Below are positions 57,240 to 64,000 of a stretch of 64,000 nucleotides of DNA, in pieces (position 1 is the first letter of the stretch; each line of letters opens with the position of its first letter). The notes beneath the pieces are model-generated. The model did not search any database. It was given only the letters and a program-made list of their open reading frames with translations, and had not been told where the DNA came from. The DNA is taken from contig NC_052397.1 in assembly GCF_009389715.1 (NCBI RefSeq), positions 17,866,129 to 17,930,128 of the forward strand, given 5' to 3'. The position numbers and the translations under genes were made by a program. The stretch is from Phoenix dactylifera. Its lineage: Eukaryota > Streptophyta > Magnoliopsida > Arecales > Arecaceae.

Positions 57240-60200
57240 ATGGCAGTAGCCAAGGAAGCTAGAAAGCTCTCCTCTTCCTTAGCGATGCTCTCTATACTGT
57301 TTGTACTGCTGCTACCAACGTTCTCATGTTCTTCTATTGTGTCAGCTCTGAACACCATCACCCATCTGCCAGGATTTCATGGAACCCTGCCCTTCTATTT
57401 GGAAACGGGGTGAGCTTTCCATATTTTAACATCCATGTTCTAATTGGTGCACGGCCGCTGCTTCTCAATTATCTGAAAATTTAGGCAACTTGTGCTTCTA
57501 CTTTGCATGTTTTAGATACGTGAAGGTGGATGAAGTGAACGATGCTCAGCTTTTCTACTACTTCATAAAGTCTGAGAGGAAGCCGGAGGAGGATCCTCTA
57601 ATAGTGTGGCTGACAGGAGGCCCGGGCTGCTCGGGGTTCTCAGCATTGGTGTTTGAGATTGGTAAGGCTCCTCTACTCAACAAAGTGATTGGTACGGTTC
57701 TTTTAGTTTTAGCGATCACGATCCAAAGTCAATGAATTCACTTCAATACTCGTTGTGCTGCGTAGAAGTATTGAGTTCACTTTGACAGTCTATTACATTG
57801 GTTAGAAGTGTTCATATATGGATTAAAGAGCAGGAGGAAGAGACTTGAGGACCATAGGGTCGGGTAAGAAAAATTATAATAATGGATGCAGGGAATTCAA
57901 ACCATGTTATAGATGATGTTGTTATAACCCTGTCACATATGATTTTATGAACAAGATGGATGTGAGGATCCATACGGGCATATGTTTAGTCCCACATCGA
58001 CTATGCATTAGATAGATTTTGAGTATTACGGGTTCACTTCAAGATTGCTCCATTGTGATTTAGGTATTATATATTTGAAACATAAAATTGGTCTCTTCAT
58101 ACCAGGGGTAATAGTGCATATATATCCTTTCTTTCTGTCAAATCCAGCAATGGTAGGAGTTTTGTGCACTAGAATACATTTTTTAGAAAGCAAACGTTGG
58201 TGCAATATTAAGGTTGCTTCATTATGATCTAGATATTATAAATTTGAAGCATGGAAATAGCCTCTTCGCATGTAAAGCTATGTATATTGGATATAGGATT
58301 CGTGTGACTTGATAAACCGGGCCCATGTTCAGTTGATGTGATTCCTATTATTCAAGAGAGACAATCAGGAAGTGAGGTTGAAATGTGGGTAAGCTTAATT
58401 TAAACTTACCTCAACCCCAGCCATAATTTGTGCCAAATTGGGTCAAACAAAATCCCCTTGGATTGAGCTTGGTTGGAAGCTGTTAACCTAATGGTAGATT
58501 GGGTCAAGCTCGCATTGAGCATTTTGCCGAGTCGGACAAACTTGAACTTACATAGGAGTCGTCGATCTGAATCAACTCGAGCATAACTTATCATACTAGA
58601 ACAAGCTTCCAACAAAGTTACATAGAGCAGGCGCAAACTTCGGTTATGTGACATTCACAAAACCTCACCCAATTTAAATTGTATTTTGGCAAATAATTTT
58701 GCACTCAAATTGGTTTGAGTTTGGTGGTGGTTAGGTTTTGGGTTCAGTTCGGTCTCAATGGAGTATATCTGAAGGATTGGGCCTGGTTTTTCGCTTAACC
58801 CAACTCAATCTACCCAAATCAGAAATTATCTCATAGGATTTTTTTGATTATGTTGAGCTGAGACACAATTATGGCATGTAAATATTAATGGATTGATGTC
58901 ATGTGTACCTCTCTCTAATCTTGCAGGCCCTCTAAAATTTGATGTTGCTGGTTACACTGAAGGCCTACCAGCCTTGGTCTACAACCCATATACTTGGACT
59001 AAGGTCTTATCTCTCTCGCTCTCGCTCTTGCTCTCGCTCTCTCACTTTCTGAGCTTTGGTGGTTCTTCAGGTGTGCAGCATCATTTTTCTCGATTCACCG
59101 GTCGGGACTGGATTCTCCTATTCGAGTATGGGAAAAAGCTACGAGATGGGGGATACCAAAGCAGCCCGACAAGTCCACACTTTCCTTAGAAAGGTGGGGG
59201 CTTTTGCTATTTCTTTTAATTTATTGAATTCATATATTTAAGATGTTCAGGAGGAGAACGATATGATTGATTTGCGAGCACCCGAGTTGTGTTGTAGTGG
59301 TTTATTGATCACCCAGAGTTCCTCTCCAATCCACTCTATGTCGGTGGAGATTCGTATTCTGGTATTGTTGTGCCAGTTGTTGCTCAAGAAATAGCAAAAG
59401 GTAATTTCTTGAAAATAGCTATTTATTGTATGGTCGATAATTTTGTGAAATCGGATGTGATAACAATTAAACAGTCTTTGTTATAAGATTAGTATTCAAA
59501 AGTATCATGATTATTGGGAGGGGAAAAAGCTTCCACTCCTTTAAGCCTTCCTTACAAACAAAAACTAGCGGTATATATTCAACATCGCATCAAATCATTT
59601 GTCAATGTTTGTAGTTTCTTTGAGGTTTTTTGAACATCAATGCAAAGAGGCTTGAAGAACAATGTCCGGATATTGAATAGTGGAAACTAATTAGCGCATA
59701 ATCTGAATAAGTTATGATATATGGTCGGCAATTTAAGAATATCTAAGCAGGTCATATTCAATCACGGATATCATAATTTTTTAAAGTCTTCAGAGTTCTT
59801 CCTGAAGTACTGTTCCACTGATAAATTTGATGTATTTGTACGTTCATCTGCCTTTATGCCTTTAAGGTTTGTTATGTTGCAGGTGATCAAGATGGAGATG
59901 AACTTTCTTACAATCTCAAGGTTGGTGAACCTTACCAAAAAATATACCTAAATGTGTGTGTATTCATAAACAAAATATAATTGACTTCTTCCTCTGTATC
60001 TTTCCTGGTATATTGGCAGCATCACTTAGATTTTCTTTTCCTTTATCAGAAAGTATAAGAACTGCAATCTGTGAAAGCAATAAGAGAATGGTGTGATAGG
60101 TTCAGGACCAAGCAGCATATGTGGCTGTTTGGATGTTCTCTGGAAATTAAATGAACAAATTATTCACAAAATAGCATCCATTAGCGTGTACTTTATTAAT

Positions 60201-63200
60201 TACTCTCTAGCTCTCTCTTGCTTTACATATGTAGTGAACTTGAGTCATTCATGACTAAAATGAGATTGAGATAATAGCAAAGCTTATTTTAGAAATAATC
60301 TGAATGGTTGCTGGGAGAAAGATCCATACCCCTTTTCTTAGAAGGTCGACTCAGTAACAAACATCTGGGGACAGGCCTTTCTTTTCTGCTGTGGCTGTTC
60401 TTGTTAATATTGTTTCTTCCATACACACCATTTTGCTTGCTGATTTTGAGATCTTCTCAACCATAAGAAGGAAAACAATATTCGCATCTATTTTCTGTGC
60501 CTGTAATCTTGCTTATGTACTGCTTATCTTTATGTTCTTGTAATCTTCTTTTCCGGATATGGTTCCAGGGTTATCTGGTTGGCAACCCGGTAACAGATGA
60601 GAAGTTTGATAATGAAGCATTTGTTCCATATGCTCATGGGATGGGACTTATATCTGACGAACTTTATGAGGTGAAAGAATTTATCGAAACATTTTCCTAG
60701 ATTATGTCAAACCATTTATGTTTTCCTTGTGAACACTAAACATCAGCAACATCTTGAGCAATCAGAATCCATGCTAAGTAATCCATTACTGAGGTATGCC
60801 AGATGCACCAAACAAAGCATTCCTTGATTTTTTTTAATGATTAGCATTAGATGGGAGATGAAAAGAAACCATATGATAAAAATTAGTTGTTGGAAGGCAA
60901 CTATCACATCATAGAGATTGTTCAAAAAATAGATAAACCTCTTTTGCAAGATATCTGATGATGGTCTCTATTGAACCATGTCTGTGGATGTGTCTGTTAG
61001 TTTATATCACTGATTTCATTAAACTCTTTCCTTTATATCAATTCTACCTAATGTGCATTTATTGATAATTTATAGTAAAATTCTATTATTATTTTAAGTT
61101 TGATCTACAGAATTCTAAACATCATACTTGCCTTAAATAGTCAAAGTAGCATTCAAAAAGCAACCACTAAAAGGGCACCATAATTATTACATATGAATTT
61201 TATCATAGATATTGCTACTTTGAAGTAGGGTACATGTCCCAGCTTCGCCACAACAACAATAGTAATTTGGGGAAACTTTTGTCGCAGATATTATATAATA
61301 TCCAAGCCTAATGCTGTTGAGTTGTTTACACTATGACTTCTCATTATGAAGAACTGCATTTGTATTTCTTAGTTTTGGGAGAAATCATACAATATTTAAT
61401 TCTGTACTATTTCTTTCTTTCAGTCAACCAAGAAAAGTTGTGGAGGAGAATATGCTAGTCCTAGAAATGAGCAATGTGCAAATTATCTGCAGTCCGTAAA
61501 TGAGGTGGGTGTGCAATTCACTCTTAAAAGGTAAAACATCTGTTTTGACCTCTTCAACTGGAAAAGGATTTTTGGATACATGCAGTGCACTGAGGGACTA
61601 AACATAATGCAAATTTTGGAGCCAGTGTGCTTTTTCGCGAGCCCAAAGCCTAACATGGTTGCTGCATACAGCAGGAGATTGCTTAAAGAGGATGTTAAAG
61701 AGTTTCCTTTATTAAAATCTGACCTTCCTTTGCAGTGCAGAGTAAATCCCCACCCCTCCAACACAAACTAACACTTTCAGATGCAATCAAGTGTCGTAAT
61801 ATGTATTTTCTAAACTCTTCTATCAATGTGCTCAAATGCATTAGCATCTTAAAATGCACTTAGATTTTCGAAGCTACTTCTTATCCCTGCTTTCATGTTG
61901 AAACTTGATCCCTGTTGAAAACTTCAGTTTAGAATTTTGCTATGTGAAAATATTGGTTCAAGTAATATCTTACACCTAATTTATCTTCATGTATGAGTGC
62001 TTGTACATGCATCTATGTTGGTTCTTGGGTAACATAGCTGCTGATGTTTATGCATTTATGGGTGCATTCTGATATGTGCAATCAGGAGCAGCTGTGCAGG
62101 TGTTTATCTTTGTACTAATGTGTATATTCTTGTTAATTTGTGCAAACGGGCCTCCACATATGCACTTAGATTTGCCCCTATTTTCTTTTATACATGCTAA
62201 ATCATGTAAAGATTGTCGGCTTGCATAAAATTTGAAATTGTTGATGCTTTTCTTGGATAAGAAATCTCACTGTTTCTAGCCTTGTATTTGGTTACAGAGT
62301 TCTGGATACTTGCTTTCCTACATCTGGGCAGACAATGATACTGTTAGAGAGGCTCTCAACATTCATAAGGTATTATACCTGATTATCTTCACTTCTGAGC
62401 TGTATGCAGTGAAATTAGCAGGGTAAGTAACATGAAATCTCATCGTGCATGTTATGTATTTCTGCTACACAAATTTAACGTTCTAAGGGTAGTAATAAGA
62501 CAAATTAAGTTTGCCAGAGTTACTCATGGGATATTTTTGCATGGTAATCTGTGAAGTGTACTTGATATGTGCGCTAATCCTTCCATTTTAAAAAGAATAT
62601 TGTTGCATAGAAATCTGTCAAATGTACTTGATCTGGGTATTAATAATCCTTCCATTTTAAAGGATTTCTTGACATTTTAATATTTGCTTGCACACTAGCA
62701 GAATGATAACCTTCAATAGTCTTAGTGAAATGCTGCTTCTTTGTGAATTACCATAGAATGTCTTCATTTGATTTGTTAAATAGCTTTGTTCATGGTGTCA
62801 TAATTCAATCAAGCAGACTAAAATTTATTCTAGTTTAGATGTAAGTGATGTAAAATGGAGTGAAGACGCATATTTTTGACGATGCCAAACAGGGGACAGT
62901 GCAACTTTGGCAGAGATGCAACCATGACCTACTTTATACATACGATATCCCAAGTTCTATAAAGTTTCATCTGAATCTGACAAGCAGAGGTTACCGAGCG
63001 TTGGTATATAGGTGAAGTCCCTACACGTTTCGCATAATTAGATATTTTAATTTTACCTGCTATACTAAATTTTCTATTGTTCCATGCCAAAATGCTATCA
63101 CCCGATGCTGCTTTTCTTGTGCAGTGGAGATCATGACTTGCTTATACCCTTTTTGGGCACGCAAGGATGGATTAGATCTCTCAACTTCTCCATCGTGGAT

Positions 63201-63556
63201 GACTGGCGGCCATGGTCAGATGGGCAAGTTGCAGGGTGATCTCTTGTTGCACAATTCATCCCAAGCACTAGCCAATGTCATTAGGGAGCTTCTCATTATA
63301 GTTTTTAAAACATGAGATTATAAATCTTGATGTTCCCTTCTCAGGTTCACGAGAGCTTACTCAAATAACCTAACATTTGCAACTGTGAAGGTAAACGGTA
63401 ACAGTAGGAGGTCATAAGGGACTTGATTGGTATAATGATGTTTTATCCACAGTTTTATTCTTGTCCTTGTAGGGTGCGGGACACCTAGCTCCAGAATACC
63501 GGCCAAAAGAGAGCCTGGCTATGCTTCAAAGGTGGCTTTCTGGTGCCCCTCTGTAA
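57240..63556 (+). CDS. Serine carboxypeptidase-like protein (SCPL, class I type)
   Basis: Fourteen exons splice in phase: 57240-57409, 57516-57661, 58927-59003, 59071-59193, 59298-59400, 59883-59920, 60569-60670, 61424-61504, 61586-61741, 62298-62369, 62893-63011, 63125-63235, 63345-63390, 63473-63556; 475 residues, normal for the family. The ATG at 57240 starts a signal peptide ([13 protein letters not shown]). GGPGCSG is the oxyanion block, GGDSYSG holds the catalytic Ser, [10 protein letters not shown] the Asp and [11 protein letters not shown] the His. Cysteines typical of S10 proteins and NFS/NLT glycosylation sites are present. The many-exon structure and GDSYSGI motif match plant clade IA, whose members include acyltransferases using glucose esters (sinapoyltransferases) as well as peptidases. 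Which activity applies cannot be told. The protein should be secreted or vacuolar. A broken copy lies 1 kb upstream. Confidence 0.94.
57961..58033 (+). repeat. Dispersed repeat, copy C, with AGTCCCACATCG, in SCPL intron 2
   Basis: This matches copy A at 10875-10949: GGGCAT, TGTTTAGTCCCA, ATTAG and TAGAT-TTGAGTA occur in the same order. It carries GTCCCACATCG at 57989-57999, identical to the upstream sequence element consensus of plant snRNA genes, but no TATA box is correctly spaced after it. It lies in intron 2. Confidence 0.55.
58400..58830. repeat. Repeat-like patch in SCPL intron 2
   Basis: Words such as TGGGTCAA, GGGTTGAG-like and CAACTCAATC recur on both strands, similar in style to the GGCCC-rich patches elsewhere but more AT-rich. 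Intron 2 is the longest early intron (about 1.27 kb), probably because of repeats. No boundaries could be found. Confidence 0.3.
59010..59045 (+). repeat. (CTCTCG)n-type microsatellite in SCPL intron 3
   Basis: Imperfect CTCTCG/CTCT units lie in the short intron between exons 3 and 4 and also serve as its pyrimidine tract. Confidence 0.7.
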
Positions 63557-64000
63557 CATGATTAGCCTCCATAATTAACCCCAAAATCAGCAGTAGCCTG
63601 ATTATAATCTGCGGGCCTGGGGTCACCTGATGTACTCTATGATAAAAAGTACTTAATAAGAAGTCCCAGAATTGGAAGGAAGAGCTACCAAGATTCCAGA
63701 GTAATTCATCTTCAAAATTGTGAACCCTTATGCATGCGCCAGCTTTGTTGTATCTTGGTTGTTTTTTCAAGGAAAGACCGCCCGTGAATGGACAGAATAG
63801 ACGATTACTACTGTCCAACTATTTACATTATAAAAATATAAAAAGCATCCACTTCTTGGACTATTGCTTCTTGGATTTTAATAGTGTGGTCCTTGTAGCC
63901 TCGTTTCATAGCTTAGGTTCGGTTTGGTTAGGATATGCCAGATTATCAAATACTTGAAATTTTTTAAAAATTATTTATTTGAGAAAATGGTTATAATAGG
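63557..64000. other. 3' flank of the SCPL gene
   Basis: Likely 3' UTR followed by AT-rich intergenic DNA up to the window edge. No canonical AATAAA was found close to the stop. Nothing else recognised. Confidence 0.4.

Noticed and set aside
57989-57999. Possible U-type snRNA gene from the USE motif
   Set aside because: No TATA box at the expected spacing of about 23 or 33 bases and no snRNA sequence downstream; the motif belongs to a dispersed repeat.
1-64000. CRISPR arrays, tRNA, rRNA and known miRNA hairpins
   Set aside because: No regularly spaced palindromic repeats, no tRNA B-box in a cloverleaf context, and no familiar conserved plant miRNA sequence were seen on reading.

Overview
This is nuclear DNA from a flowering plant. 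The genes have GT-AG introns, GC-rich first exons inside AT-rich intergenic DNA, and every recognisable gene belongs to a land-plant family. The style of the GC-rich exons and the mix of LINE, MITE and LTR debris suggests a commelinid monocot, possibly a palm. That placement is an inference from general appearance. There are no bacterial operons, CRISPR arrays, rRNA genes or recognisable tRNA genes.

Layout. 1-5.4 kb: a minus-strand BSD-domain gene whose 3' part is not in the window. 6.8-10.2 kb: a plus-strand organelle-type EngB GTPase with four exons, head-to-head with the BSD gene. 10.2-13.1 kb: dispersed repeats holding a small hAT-type element with clear 8-bp target-site duplications. 13.1-13.6 kb: an intronless minus-strand VQ-motif gene with a TATA box and a W-box upstream. 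13.6-20.1 kb: gene-free, with a LINE ORF1 remnant. 20.1-21.5 kb: an intronless minus-strand U-box/ARM E3 ligase of the PUB30/31 type. 21.5-35.4 kb: a 14-kb gene desert with tandem repeats, three LINE 3'-end (RNase H) remnants, LTR-like sequence and an 18-bp minisatellite. 35.4-36.8 kb: a two-exon minus-strand LCAT-like acyltransferase/lipase. 40.6-41.7 kb: a 1-kb PIF/Harbinger-type MITE. 42.2-42.7 kb: a small plant-specific protein with three PRS(Q/K)S motifs. 43.4-44.4 kb: a MITE inserted into another copy of itself. 45.2-45.6 kb: an NCED pseudogene fragment on the minus strand. 46.1-53.9 kb: a 13-exon FKBP-TPR immunophilin with a LINE reverse-transcriptase fragment in intron 5. 55.9-56.3 kb: a broken 3' copy of a serine carboxypeptidase-like gene, followed at 57.2-63.6 kb by an intact 14-exon SCPL gene.

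The genes do not form a pathway; each has its own promoter. The strongest observations are transposon archaeology (self-nested MITE, hAT and Harbinger elements with exact target duplications, several co-oriented LINE scraps) and gene decay (NCED and SCPL fragments). I found no convincing candidate for an undescribed molecular system. The least explained parts are the small PRSxS protein and an unrecognised degenerate minus-strand coding remnant at 0.2-1.1 kb.
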